A DNA stretch of 64,000 nucleotides from Wolfiporia cocos (Eukaryota > Basidiomycota > Agaricomycetes > Polyporales > Phaeolaceae): assembly GCA_029448655.1 (NCBI GenBank), contig JACCLO010000027.1, positions 94,368-158,367 of the forward strand, written 5' to 3'. Positions 33,881 to 45,000 of this stretch are shown here, piece after piece. Position 1 is the stretch's first letter, and each line of letters opens with the position of its first letter. Below the pieces are notes generated by a model. That model ran no database searches and had not been told where the DNA came from. It saw only the letters and a list, made by a program, of their open reading frames with translations. A program made the position numbers and the translations under genes.

Positions 33881-34599
33881 TGACGCAGAAATACCGTCAT
33901 TGCCTACAAGGCACTAACATGGCTTGAGGACCGTATAGAGGGGCGACGTAACGGCCACGGATGGCTGTCGCACAGACTAGCGGTCTAAGAGTGAAGCCAG
34001 AGGTTGTAGACAGAGACCTTGAAGGGGCCAATTAAGGCCAGAGGTCGATGTTGAGGTGCACAAGCAGACGCAGATGGCATAACTGGGGGACTAAGCCCCA
34101 AAGTCGAGAGAATAATCGTTCTAAGGCTCTAAGGCCAAAGAACGAAGCATATATGTACATGGACCGGACCACTATCTAAGGTACCACCCTAAAGTAATGG
34201 TCTGTGCGCCAGTAAGGGCACAGGTCACATGTATAAGAGAAACATAAAGGCCTGGACCATAAGGGTCCAGGCTAGAGGCCTAAGTATCTAGACTCATCGT
34301 CATAGACACAAGGCTGTACATAATGGATGACGTCAGCGGTAAGGCTGACGCCGGTAGGACAGGCGCTAGGTTAGTGCCAACGCTAAGGTAACGATAAGAT
34401 AACGCTACGCTAACGATAAGATAACGCTGTCTGGGGGTGATGCTACTATCTAATCTATGGTGTCACGTGACTACCTGGCTAAGGTGAGCGTATGACGAGG
34501 ACAGGGAACTAGGGGACTGGGGGTGCGAGGCGTACGCTGAAGGCCTAAAGAAAGGCAAAAAGAAAGGCGTACCCTTATGCCACAGTGAAAACCGTGACA
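33881..34599 (-). mobile_element. Solo LTR I (719 bp), TSD CACTT, in RNase H of C
   Basis: It starts TGACGCAG and ends ACCGTGACA, flanked by perfect CACTT at 33876-33880 and 34600-34604, separating the Pol residues YSKSLS from APERNYEIY. The promoter module on the minus strand has GGCGCACAGACCATTACTTTAGGG (34186-34209), CATGTACATATATG near 34160 and an inverted repeat GTTCT...AGAAC. Confidence 0.9.
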
Positions 34600-36477
34600 C
34601 ACTTAGCGATTTGCTATAGTACGCCACGGGGTGGAATTTTTTATCCGTAGGATCTAACTGAGATAGTACTGCTCCGGTAGCGAAGTCTGACGCATCTGTT
34701 TCTACGCAGAAAGGCTGATCGTGCGACGGAATTCGAAGCACGGGCGCTTTGGTAAATGCTTCCTTTAGGGTTTGGAAGGCATTTTCCTGCTCGGCGTCCC
34801 AATGCCAAGCTTCTGACTTTTTGGTCAGCATGGTGAGTGGTTTGGCTATTTTTGAGAAACCTTCTATGAATCGCCTGTAGAAATTGGCGAATCCAAGGAA
34901 AGCTTGAACCTCTTTGACCTTAGTAAGTCTGGGCCAGTCCTGAACTCCGGCGTACTTCTTCGGATCCATCATGATGTTACCGTCGGATATGATCATTCCT
35001 AGGTATTCGATGGAAGACTGTTCGAAAAAGCACTTTTCGGGCTTCGCATACAAGTCCGAGTCCTTCAGGGTTTGGAGGACCCCTTTGGTAAGTCGCCGAT
35101 GTTCCTCCATATCATTCCCGAAAATCAAGATGTCGTCTAGGTAGACAACCACCTTGCCGGTCCGAATGAACGGTGCGAGGATAGAGTTCATCATCGCTTG
35201 GAACGTTGCGGGGGCATTGCAGAAACCGAAATACATTACCGTTGCCTCGTATAGTCCACGGTGTGTAATAAACGCCGTCTTCCATTCATCACCTTCCTTG
35301 ATGCGGACGTTATTGTATCCCCATCTAAGGTCTATTTTGGTGAAGATGGTCGCATGGGACAATTGATCGATTAGATCATCGATCCGAGGTATCGGATAAC
35401 GATTTTTTACGGTTATTTCGTTTAGCCTCCTGTAATCGACAACCATCCGCAGCCCTCCGTCCTTTTTATGGACGAAGAAGACCGGGGATGCCATCGGACT
35501 TTCGGACGGTCGGATGTAACCCTTCCGTAGTTCGGTGTCTATCCACTCATCCAAGCTGTTACGCTCTTGGGGAGACATTTTGTATGGTTTTACCGGGGGA
35601 GGAAGCTGCGCATCTGGTTCAAGTACTATGGCGTGATCCCAGGGCTTCCGTTCCGGCATCCTCTCTGACGCCTTTTGTGAGAACACCGTTGGCCCATACT
35701 CTTGGTATTGTTCGGGCACTAACGATCGCCATTTTTCAATGTCAATTGGTGGTGTGTTTTCCTCACGGTCGTCTGCTTCGTCGAGGTCTTTGTCAAGTAC
35801 CTCGGCTACCAACTGTGTCAGCAGGTTCATTTCCTCGTCGTCAAGGGTTGCCACCCAAGCGATCAAAGGGTTTTCGGGATCCTCCTCTCCTAATATGTCC
35901 ACGGGAGTGTCCCAAATCGAATTTACTTCGATGATTTCCTTTTCTGGGAGTTCAACTGCTTCCTCCTCAGAAGGGCGGTTGCCCTTTTTTCTGGCGTATG
36001 GTTGGTCGTGTGTACAACGTGCATATTCCATTTCTCCTTTCCTCCAATCAAAGGTAGGATTGTGGAGACGCAACCAGTCATAGCCAAGGATTAGGTCTGG
36101 TTCTAGGTGCATGACCGTCAGACCTATTTTTTCCTTGTGTGTGCCATGTTGCATAAATGCTTTTACTGATTGCGTTAAGCGGCCGGCGACGTTTTCTGTT
36201 CCGTCTGCGTTTGTAACCGTAATAGGAAACGCTAGTTTGTCGGTGATCAGCTTATGTTTATCGACCAATCGTTGTGATATGACCGATATGGTTGCACCGC
36301 TGTCGATTAAAGCCAGAGCCTGCACTTTTTGCCCATATACCCAGAGTGTTACTTCGACACGGAAAGATCGAGCGAAGTCGCGCGCATCGTTGCCAAAAAT
36401 ATGATACATTGACTCGAATACACTCTTTACAGCGGGTACGGGACTAAAATTACACGGGAGCACAAGTGGGCAGGTCA

Positions 36478-38715
36478 TCACATGTGCTCGGTGGGAAAAC
36501 CCGAGGCAGAGCTTCCGTAGATGCCCAGGGTGTTTGCGGAGTCGGCTATCCGCTTGCGAAGCCAGGGCAGATGTGTCCTGATGGAGTCGCCCGACGGTGT
36601 AGGCGCAGTCGAAGTCGAACCAGTCGACTGGGTCTGGACGGGGCTGGTGCCTTCTGCCGATCGCACCGGGCTCCCGCTTTTCTCCTCATCGCTGATGCGC
36701 GTAGTGGGGGCCAGAGGAACCACCTCTGGTTGTTTTGGAACGTTGGTCCGGATAGTCCCTACGGTGGCTTGGGGGGACTCATCTTCATCGTCAGTCACCA
36801 GTTCCTGGGTGCTGACTATTCGGACCTTGTATTTCTTTTTCGGGTCCAATTTCTTCTGGCCCGACTGTTGCGTTCCGCTCGACGAGCCTGTCGGCTTCGT
36901 CGTTCCGCTTCCACTACTGGCCGGCTTGGCTTCCTTCGGCTTGTTCTTAGGGTTTTCGGGACAGTCGCCCCACTTGTCTTGTCCAGGGTGCTTGCGACAG
37001 TCCTTCCCGTAAGAGCCGGTTTCCTTTGCCTTGCCTTTGCCTTTGTCATCAGCCTTGGCAGGCTTCGACGTAGCTTTGTCGGTGGTCTTGCCAGACCCCG
37101 ACGACTCCTTCTTCTTTTCTTCCTCAAAGATTTTGCCTTTGAGCTTGTCCGGGTATTGCCTCTTGTAGAGGTCGATGGCCATATCGAGGTATACCTCCCA
37201 GTCGGTCGGCATTGTAAAGCCGGGCACCGATTCCAAGGTAGCGAGGGTCTCTCGCACCTTTTCCGGGAGGATCCGTTTGATGTGACTGAACAACGTCTTG
37301 TTGTCAGTTTCGGCCAGGCGAGCCAGGGTCCTGAGCTTCTGTGCCCAAGAAAAGAAGTCCGATTGGAGCTTCTTTTTCCCTTCGTCTCCGAAGTACCCTT
37401 CAATTTCTTTTTCGGCAATTTCCTTGTCCGTCTTCTTGCCGTACACCTTCTCGATTGTTTCCGCAAACGTTTTCCAGGTGTGCCCCGAGGTTTGTCCGGC
37501 GGCGATTTTATCAACTACCGGTGACATGTACTGGTAGGCCTCGCCCGTAAGCCGTAGCAGGGCTTGGCGAACCTTGTCTTCCTCGAGCGTCACCTTGGCG
37601 TCTGCGAAATACATGCCCATTTTTTGGATCCACTCTTTCGACGAGATGGAGTCCTTGGGGCCCGAGAATTTGGGCGGCTGAGTCGGTTTGGTCTGTTGGA
37701 AGTTGACCGTGGTGGCTGCTGCTGTCGCGGCTGCCGGTGCGTTTTTTAGAGCAGTTAACTCTGCTTCGAGTTGGTCAATTCTATTAATTAGTGCCGTGAT
37801 CTGGGCACCGCTGGGTCCCGCGGTTGGGACTGCCGGACGCTTTTGCAGTACTGCGATATCTTTTTCTATGCGGACGAACCGATTTTCGGAAAGGGTGTCC
37901 AATTGTTGCCGCAAACTCTCCGCTTCCTCTAGTGCTTCAATTCTATTCTGAAGCACCTGGTTGTGACTCCGAATCTGGTTGGTCTTGTTCCAGACCATTT
38001 CCATATTCGTGTCTACCCGGCCTTTGTATGCTGCGAGGTTGCTGTAGAGGTGGTTCTTGGCTTGGTACAGCGCCTCCCTGTAAGCTTCTTTTCCCACCTG
38101 CAGAACTTTGTCTGAGGCGGCCACTTCCAGAGTGCGCTGCAACCTTCCCATCAATTCGTTCTCACTCCTTTCCGGTTGCGCGACAATTTCCAGGGTTCCC
38201 CTTTCATAGGAGGGGAGGAGATCGGGGAGCGTCCCAAATAGGGGTTCCGTGTCGACTGGTTCCTCCGGCCGTGGAGTCTCGCTGCCTTCGGGGGTGATGA
38301 CTGCTCGGCGTACGGGTGTTTCCGGGTTGAAGAGCCTGGCGGCTCTCGTGCGTGGCGACGCTTCTTCCTGGGAGTACCAGTGGACGTCACCGTATAGGAC
38401 TATGAGGTCCGACAGGGGGATGGCGGTACAGTAGTTGTCCCACCTCCACCACGAAATGTGGTTCCTGGTCGAATCTTCCCCATAGTACTTGATGTACGCC
38501 GTATGGTTTACATTTAGGAATGGGCGCACGTGCGCCGGAATTGAGTTGAAGGAGGTGACACTCCCCCTAACTCTGATGCCGAATACGACTCGCAGGTAGT
38601 CCATCAAGCAGGTTTGCTCTCCGGGCCACGCGTGCTTGCCGACGGCGGGGCGGTAGGCCGTAGCTACCTTGTGGGTGTTGTACAGAGCGCCTTGGACGAT
38701 TGTGTAAGACACCAT
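36478..38715 (-). CDS. gag: Gag polyprotein of element C
   Basis: The open frame extends further upstream, but 38715 is the first ATG, giving about 745 residues. The N-terminal 150 residues (Tyr/Trp-rich, KHAWPGEQTCLMDYLRVVFG) are unlike element A Gag. Then come a coiled-coil segment (about 225-320), a capsid-like region (about 335-530; EWIQKMGMYFADAKV), a Lys-rich linker and a zinc-binding candidate of form CRKHPG...WGDCPENP rather than a canonical CCHC knuckle. It ends at TGA 36480-36478, whose last base starts the pol ATG (TGATG), a layout suited to termination-reinitiation. No internal stops, so Gag may still be made. Confidence 0.85.
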   Translation of the reverse strand: MVSYTIVQGALYNTHKVATAYRPAVGKHAWPGEQTCLMDYLRVVFGIRVRGSVTSFNSIPAHVRPFLNVNHTAYIKYYGEDSTRNHISWWRWDNYCTAIPLSDLIVLYGDVHWYSQEEASPRTRAARLFNPETPVRRAVITPEGSETPRPEEPVDTEPLFGTLPDLLPSYERGTLEIVAQPERSENELMGRLQRTLEVAASDKVLQVGKEAYREALYQAKNHLYSNLAAYKGRVDTNMEMVWNKTNQIRSHNQVLQNRIEALEEAESLRQQLDTLSENRFVRIEKDIAVLQKRPAVPTAGPSGAQITALINRIDQLEAELTALKNAPAAATAAATTVNFQQTKPTQPPKFSGPKDSISSKEWIQKMGMYFADAKVTLEEDKVRQALLRLTGEAYQYMSPVVDKIAAGQTSGHTWKTFAETIEKVYGKKTDKEIAEKEIEGYFGDEGKKKLQSDFFSWAQKLRTLARLAETDNKTLFSHIKRILPEKVRETLATLESVPGFTMPTDWEVYLDMAIDLYKRQYPDKLKGKIFEEEKKKESSGSGKTTDKATSKPAKADDKGKGKAKETGSYGKDCRKHPGQDKWGDCPENPKNKPKEAKPASSGSGTTKPTGSSSGTQQSGQKKLDPKKKYKVRIVSTQELVTDDEDESPQATVGTIRTNVPKQPEVVPLAPTTRISDEEKSGSPVRSAEGTSPVQTQSTGSTSTAPTPSGDSIRTHLPWLRKRIADSANTLGIYGSSASGFPTEHM

Positions 38716-38777
38716 TGCTGGACAGTATTCGTCAGCTTGAGTTATTTTCTTCCTTAAACGATAATTCAAGAAAAAAG

Positions 38778-38859
38778 TGCCTTTTCAGGACTTAAATGCC
38801 TTTTCAGGACTTTTCGCAATCAATGCCATGCACCAAAAAATAATGCCTTTTCAGGACTT
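38778..38859 (-). repeat. Three 16-bp direct repeats between ORF0 and gag of C
   Basis: TGCCTTTTCAGGACTT occurs at 38778, 38797 and 38844 (plus-strand view). Its sense-strand core TCCTGAAAAGG also occurs in the leaders of A (12707-12717) and B. It may be a translation or packaging signal (inference). Confidence 0.7.
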
Positions 38860-38867
38860 TCTATCTA

Positions 38868-39683
38868 CTACAGCTGGGGTTTGCCAAGGTTGAAGTTGAG
38901 ACCGCTATGTACTAGATGTGTCTTTAAGTACGTAACGTGCTGTTTCACGTCTAGGTCTCCAAAAACGTGCTCCACCCTCCTGAGATATTTTTCGAGGCGG
39001 CGGAGATCTTCGTTCTTCATGGAGTCCTGACGGACCCTTTGCTCCAGGTGTGTGGAGAGGTCGTCGAAGTCGGTGATGAGGGTGGTGAATTTCGCTATGA
39101 TCGGGGCCGTAGTGGTTGCGTCGGGGGCTTTCCATAGCCGGAAGAGGTTCTTGTGGGCGGCGTTCATCTGTTTGTCGACGTCTTAAAACCAGTCCCACTT
39201 CTTCTCCGTGCAATGGACGTCCCTGGGGCTCGGAAGACCCCGCTTTTCGACCCATTCGGCCGGCATCCTAAGCTCCTCCACTCTTTCCAATAACGACTTC
39301 TTTGGGGGCTGGATTCGCTCCCAAAGACTCCTCACCATTCTCTCTTCCTCAACCCTCTTCCTGGCTGCCTCGGCGATTAGCTGATCCAGGCTTTGTTTTT
39401 GGATCCGAGCTTCGAGCTTCTCCTTCTGGCGGAGAAGTTTGTCGAGCTTCTTCCGCCTGATGTCGTCGAGGGCGGCCTCGTGGTTGACCCTTCGGATCTC
39501 TTCCGGGTCAGGGTTCGGCTTCCTGTAGAAGACGTCTTTGCCCTTTCGGGACTTTCCTCGCTTTGGGGCTGTGACCGCGGAGATGCGGTCTTCGAGCGAT
39601 TTAGAGGAGGCAATGTGCCATTCCTCGCGCTCCCCCGTAGCGGCGTTTCTCGGGGTAACCGTGAAACGTGGTGCTTTCGGCAT
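38868..39683 (-). pseudogene. ORF0 of element C (one in-frame stop)
   Basis: About 271 codons in one frame from 39683 to 38868, broken only by TAA at 39183-39185, after the residues KKWDWF. The first part is basic (KRGKSRKGK) with a helical Arg/Lys/Glu-rich segment (RRKKLDKLLRQKEKLEARIQ), probably a coiled coil. The second part (FTTLITDFDDLSTHLEQRVR...LRRLEKYLRRVEHV) aligns by eye with residues 205-290 of ORF0 in element A. Readthrough of TAA is possible, but decay is the simpler view since pol is also broken. It has the same place in the element as ORF0 of A. Confidence 0.7.
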
Positions 39684-40370
39684 GACTACGTAAAAAGAAG
39701 TCTAAGTAAGCTATTCTAGTGGAAATCACGCGGTCTTCTGTCGGGGCTTATCGTCGCTTCTTGATGTGTCGTGCGCTTATCCTCCGGCGTCAATGGGCGC
39801 TCCGCCCTCAACCGGAGTTAGTGTCGGCGACTGGATTGCGTCTCTCTCACGCTACCAGGTGGGGGATACAGCAGGTCGTCTTCCCTTGACGCCTGGGAAT
39901 GCAGGATTTGGGGTATTACACCCCGCATGTGCCCACGCCTCACTCCAGTTAGGTGGTTGCCAGTGTTTAAACCAAACCCATGCCCTGAGGGACTTAGAGG
40001 GCGCCAAGGCCAGAACTCTATCGTTCTGAAGCCGTATCGGCATCGGTTCTAGGCAGGGCAACTCGTGCCCACCATCCCAACTCTAAATAGAGTGGCCCCT
40101 GTACGCCTGGGGATAGGCTAGAAGGTTGTCTCCGGCCCGGTCAAGAGGTTACACCGTTGCCATCGATTCCCAACATATGGGGAAAGGCTTGGCAGCCAGT
40201 CCCCGGTTCCGCTTAAGCCTACGGTCCGGCTATTTGCCCGAAGGCGGTGATCCCCCAGAACCCACTAAGGATACCCCGCTGCCTGGCGGCAAGCAGGGGT
40301 GCGCAGACGGCGACGAAAACCCCTAAGAAGAAAAAATCCCAGACCCTCAAAGAGGGCGGGGGCAAAAGCG
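39684..40370 (-). other. Leader of element C
   Basis: About 0.7 kb between the primer-binding site and ORF0 with no supported gene. Short open frames on both strands look like chance. Corresponds in position to the 1-kb leader of A and B. Confidence 0.5.
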
Positions 40371-40381
40371 AGTTCTATTCA
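40371..40381 (-). promoter_or_regulatory. Self-priming primer-binding site of element C
   Basis: On the minus strand TGAATAGAACT begins 2 bases after the 5' LTR. It is the exact reverse complement of AGTTCTATTCA in the LTR (40495-40505 on the plus strand), which starts 34 bases after the start of TATATATA. The layout is the same as in element A. Confidence 0.8.
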
Positions 40382-42060
40382 TATAACACAAGATAACACT
40401 TACTTGATATGTTCTTGGTATTTGCTGGTGAGGCAAGGGATAAGCAGGTGTTAAGCAGGATACGTTGAGTGGTTAACTCGTAGTATGAATGCAATGAATA
40501 GAACTGAGGCAATAGCGCTCAGCAAGTCTAGTATATATACATGATAAATAAGACCCCTAACAGTCTTATTAGGTAATACTGGTGTCCGTATTCGTATGTA
40601 CAAGTCCCCAGGTACCTAAGTACTTAGTAATATACGATAAATACATATACCGATCAAAACCGGGATATAGAAAGGCGGCGTAGGCCGCACGAATGGCGTT
40701 TTGCGCTCTTGTCATTACAAAGACGGGGCGTGACCAAAGCCCGGTCCGCTGACGTTTATACGCTGACTGCTTCCGGATGGAATGTCCGATTGGCTGGAAC
40801 TAGACATGTGACTGATGGTAACTACTAGTGATAAGATAAGACCGTCGTTACGGGAGATAACGCGGCCATCATTCGGCACGTATGTAACCGTTAACTTATG
40901 AACCCGATAAGCTAGTTATTGGTCTAGAAAGTCGTAGATAATTCGTAGAATTGCCGGAAAAATAGTAAGAAATATAGGGAAACTAGGAGAATTCTTGTGA
41001 CAGGCATTAGGGCTTGGCCCTCTTACTCCTTACCTCTCTGTGTGCTGGTGTGGTCCTTACTGGCTCTTTGACTGCTAGTCCGAGGGTCACCACCTTGTTA
41101 TGTCACCTTAGGCCTGGGGAGGCCTATGCAACCTCTGTCACATAGGTTCTAGGATCACTGCTGACGGCGCGGTCGCACCTCGTCTGACGGTTAGGGTCCC
41201 CAGTAGGACCGGTCCCACAGATGTGAGTAGTATGTGTCAAGTTGACGTCTCAAGCTGCCAGTACATAGTATAACACCAAGGGGTAAGCCTCAAATCAGAC
41301 CATAAGTCATCCAGCAGGAGGTTGACACAGACTAGACTGTGGGACTCACACTATAACCTAATAAGCGACTTGAAGGAGTTGCTGGAGGTTGGTGAGGAGG
41401 CTAGTGGGCGCAAGCAGAGATGATATGTAACTGTGCGAATGCAGAGAACAAATCTAAGGCTTATCCGCAGTGATAGCCCTACTTATATACATGCTTTGTT
41501 TGGTTACCGGTAAGGGAGCCAAACATGAAGGTGGTCTGTGCGCAGACATAACTAATATGGTTAAGTCGTAAACTACAATAGACCATGTGCGCCGGTAATG
41601 GCCGCACCAGTAAGATCGTTTGTTTGGACCGTAGGTCCATGTTGTGGAAGTGGCTGTAGCTACGTTAGTAAGCCATGCATGTGATTCTTATATACCGGTA
41701 TCGGGATATGAGTAATCGTAAGGGCATTGGCATGTGATAACGAGCGGGCCGCTTATCCAATTGTACTGACATAGCCCGGTATCGGGATATGAGTAAGGCG
41801 CGTGACACCGGAGGTTAGTCCGCTGAGTCATTGACGCGTACAAACGTGTTATGTACGTGTTGTTATGACAAGTGGACGTATACCGCGTTGTGTACGTGTT
41901 GTTTGGTTGCGTGTACGTGTAGACGGGCGCTTAGCAGCGTAAATGTCTACAAGGTCGTAGAAATACCAGATAAATAGGTAAAAATACGGGAAAAATAGTG
42001 GCATGTCCCAAATCTGTGACATTACCCCCTCTTCAGGTTTCATTGTCCCTAATGGAACGA

Positions 42061-45000
42061 TTACTTTCCTGTGGAGCCGAAACCACCAGTACCGCGCTCA
42101 GATTTAATCTTTTCAAAGTAAGATTTTCCGTGTAGCGTAATGTGCGGGTCCTTAGCAACTTCGCAGATGAGCTGGGCAATCTTATCACCGGCCCGAATAT
42201 CGATAGATATATCGGAGTGATTCCGGAGAATGATGATCACTTCGCCTTGATAATCGTGGTCGATAACGCCACCCATTACGTCTATGCCTTTTCGGGCAAG
42301 ACTAGAGCGGGGGGCGATACGTCCGTAAGTGCCGAAAGGTACCTGGATCTTCAGTTTGGTGTTGTATTCTGTCTGCCCGTGAGCTGGCAGAACGTCGCCT
42401 GTTGCAGTGTACAGGTCAAACCCAACCGAGTCCTTGGTTCCCTTTTCCGGCATTCGGCCGCCTTCACCGACTACGATTTTCAAGTCCGCGTTTTGGTTAA
42501 TGTCAGCTGACATCCATCCCCCGTCGGGGTGTCTAACCATGCGCTGCTTAGGATCCTTCGCAAATTTTTCGCGATACTGCGGCCAGTCGTCTGGCCACGT
42601 GCATTCGTCGGCTTCCCAGTCGTCGCTGTCAGGGTCGAAGACGTGAACTGCTTCTTTCCTTCTAGCTGAGCGTCTGAGGGGGACATCCTGCATCGGGATA
42701 GGGTGTGAAGCCTTGTATTCCTGCAGAATGTCATATGCCGAGTCGAGATCGGCCTCGCGTACCCAGGAGTCGTCATTGATACCGAATCCCTTCCATCGGA
42801 TTCTGTATTCAACTCTTCCTGCGCGGAGACGATGATCTAAGATCTTCTCGACTTCCCATAATTCCTCGCCATCGACCATTTCTGGTTGAGGCTCTGGTTT
42901 CTTCTGGTGCACAGGGTCCTTGTACATGACCAACTTGGAAGCGTGAAATACGGGGTGGTAAGCCCTGTATTGCTCGTCCATGTGTACCCTAAAAGTGACC
43001 GGAGATAATTGTTCAATTATCTTAAATGGTCCCAAATAGCGTGGACTAAGACTTCTTTCGGAGTCTTGCCAGCTACGGGCGTCAACGAGTACTTTGTCGC
43101 CGACTTTAAACGGTACCGAGCGCTTGTGTTGATCATAATACCAAGACCAGCGTTCAGCAGCCAGTTTCATAGCTGCCTTAGCTTGTTCTTGTGCTGACCA
43201 TCTGGCGTAAGCAAATTGATTTAAATCCGAATATTGTGTCGGCTTCAAATCCGTAGGTCCTGCATTGGGATGCCTTCCTAGTTCGACGAAGAATGGACTA
43301 TTCTTGGTCGTCTCACTAGCCGCGTTATTGTACGCGAACTCTGCCGTGGGGAGATAGAATACCCAGTTATCTTTTTGGATAACGTCGATGTAGCATCGTA
43401 GGTATTGTTCTAGAATTTGGTTAATTCTCTCCGTTTGGCCGTCCGCTTGCGGGTGATAGGCTGTTGTCATCGACCTCTGAATTCCCAATTGCTCGCACCA
43501 TCCCTTGAATAGCTCAGAAGAGAATTGCGGTCCTCTGTCCGAAATGATTTGTTTCGGAAGCCCGTGGTTCGGATAAATCCGAAGGTACAGGAGGTTCGCT
43601 AATTCCTTTGCCGAGATATTGTCCGAAGTGGGAATGAAGTGTGCGCGCTTGGTCAATCGGTCCACTACTACCATAATGGCAGTGAATTGTTTACGTTCGC
43701 CACTAGGCGGTAAGTGGACAATGAAGTCGATGGTGATTGTGTCCCATGGTGCTTCCGGAACTGGGAGCGGTTGCAGGGGTCTGTACGGGGTCTGGTTGCG
43801 GTTCTTCATGCGCTGGCATGTGTCGCAACCTTCCACGTATTGCTTTACCATCGTGGTCATTCCAGGCCACCAGTAATTACGTGATAGAAGTTCATAGGTC
43901 TTCCATCGTCCGAAGTGTCCGGCAGTCACATGGTCATGATGTAACTCCAGAATCTTCGTGCGCAATTCTTTAGGCTCTTTTGGAACGTACACTTTTCCTC
44001 GTCTGAGGAGTAATCCGGCCTCCATGTTCCATTCCTGGAGATCCTTACCGAATTCCTTGGGACCACTTTTCAGTAGTTCCTGGTAATCCTTGGTAATTTG
44101 ATCGTCCATGAGGGCTTGTCGGATTTGTCGGAGAAGGTCCTCGTCGCCTGATTGTATCTCCTGCTGTGACGCTTCTAGCGCCCTAACCGTAAAGTATTCC
44201 GGTTTCAGCAAAATTTGATCGCGATTGTCGAGTTCCACCCCCTCTTCATGGTCTGGCCTCCGTGACAGAGGATCAGCCGTAAGCATTGTTTTACCGGGTT
44301 TGTGGCACATGGTGAAGTTGAACCTTGTCAGGTAAAGACTCCAACGTGCCTGTCTCCGGGTTAGCCGTTGTGCCGATTTGAAATATGTCAGATTGAGATG
44401 ATCCGACCATACTTCAAATTTGTGTGGGTGTCCTTCGAGGTAATGTCTCCATTCCTCTAGAGCGCGGATGATTGCGAGCAACTCCTTATCGTAAATCTCA
44501 TAGTTCCTTTCGGGTGCTGATAGAGATTTCGAGTAAAAGGCTACCGGGTGCCAGAGCTTATCCTCCGAAGAGTATTGCGATAGCACTGCACCAGTTGCGT
44601 AATCGGAAGAATCCGCTTCCACGCGGAACGGGGACTCCTGATCTGGGATCCGGAGTATTGGAGCCGATGTGAAAGCTTCCTTGAGAGTTTGGAAGGCTTC
44701 CGCTTGTTCGGGTCCCCAGTTCCACTGCGTGTTTTTCTTGGACAGTTCGGTTAACGGCTTAACCACTTTGGAGAAGTCTTTAATGAACCGCCGGTAGTAG
44801 TTGGCGAAGCCAACAAAGGCTTGGACGTCCTTCACCTTGGCAGGTGTAGGCCAGTCCATTACGCCGGCTACCTTCTTAGGGTCCATTTCGACTTTTCCTT
44901 TGGAAATGATCATTCCCAGGTATTCAATACTGCTTTGTTCGAAGAAGCACTTTTCAGGCTTCGCGAACAAGTCGTTGTCTTGCAAGATTTGTAATACTTG

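Larger units (their letters stand above)
29437..36478 (-). pseudogene. pol: Pol of element C, split by two insertions and two stops
   Basis: Segments on the minus strand: 36478-34600, protease (LIDSGA), RT (VYLDDILIF) and the start of RNase H; solo LTR; 33880-32923, rest of RNase H, integrase HHCC (GHFGRYKTYELL...GCDTC) and the first catalytic Asp (TIDLI); element D; 31037-30544, SDRGTQF and YHPQADGQTERVNQ with the remaining catalytic Asp and Glu; TGA at 30543-30541 where A has Arg (VDARSW); chromodomain 30350-30200 interrupted by TGA at 30246-30244 where A has the Trp of RWKGFG; dUTPase 29840-29437 with GYDLY, PRSGLAKKGI, GVIDHDYRGEV, GDRIAQLI and RGTQGFGSTG. Both stops fit C-to-T or G-to-A transitions. 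All catalytic motifs are otherwise retained, so inactivation is recent. Confidence 0.92.
28727..41002 (-). mobile_element. Element C: chromovirus with ORF0 and dUTPase, inactivated
   Basis: LTRs of 619 bp at 28727-29345 (3') and 40384-41002 (5'), with one difference noticed by eye, and perfect GGCAT duplications at 28722-28726 and 41003-41007. Internal order on the minus strand is ORF0, gag, pol as in A, but the proteins are only distantly similar, so C is a separate family. Pol was split by a solo LTR (33881-34599, in RNase H) and by element D (31038-32922, in integrase), and has at least two nonsense codons. LTRs end TG...TA rather than TG...CA. Confidence 0.95.
28383..41239 (+). mobile_element. 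Solo LTR H2 (about 576 bp) split by element C
   Basis: It starts TGTCACAGAATTC and ends TATGTGTCA. Perfect AGTTG duplications at 28378-28382 and 41240-41244 confirm that both halves are one LTR. Element C with one copy of its GGCAT duplication lies within it. TATATAAG is at 28673-28680. H2 in turn lies in a copy of repeat G. Confidence 0.87.

Noticed and set aside
36466..37524. 352-codon plus-strand frame antisense to gag of C
   Set aside because: Mirror of the Gag coding strand, low-complexity product.
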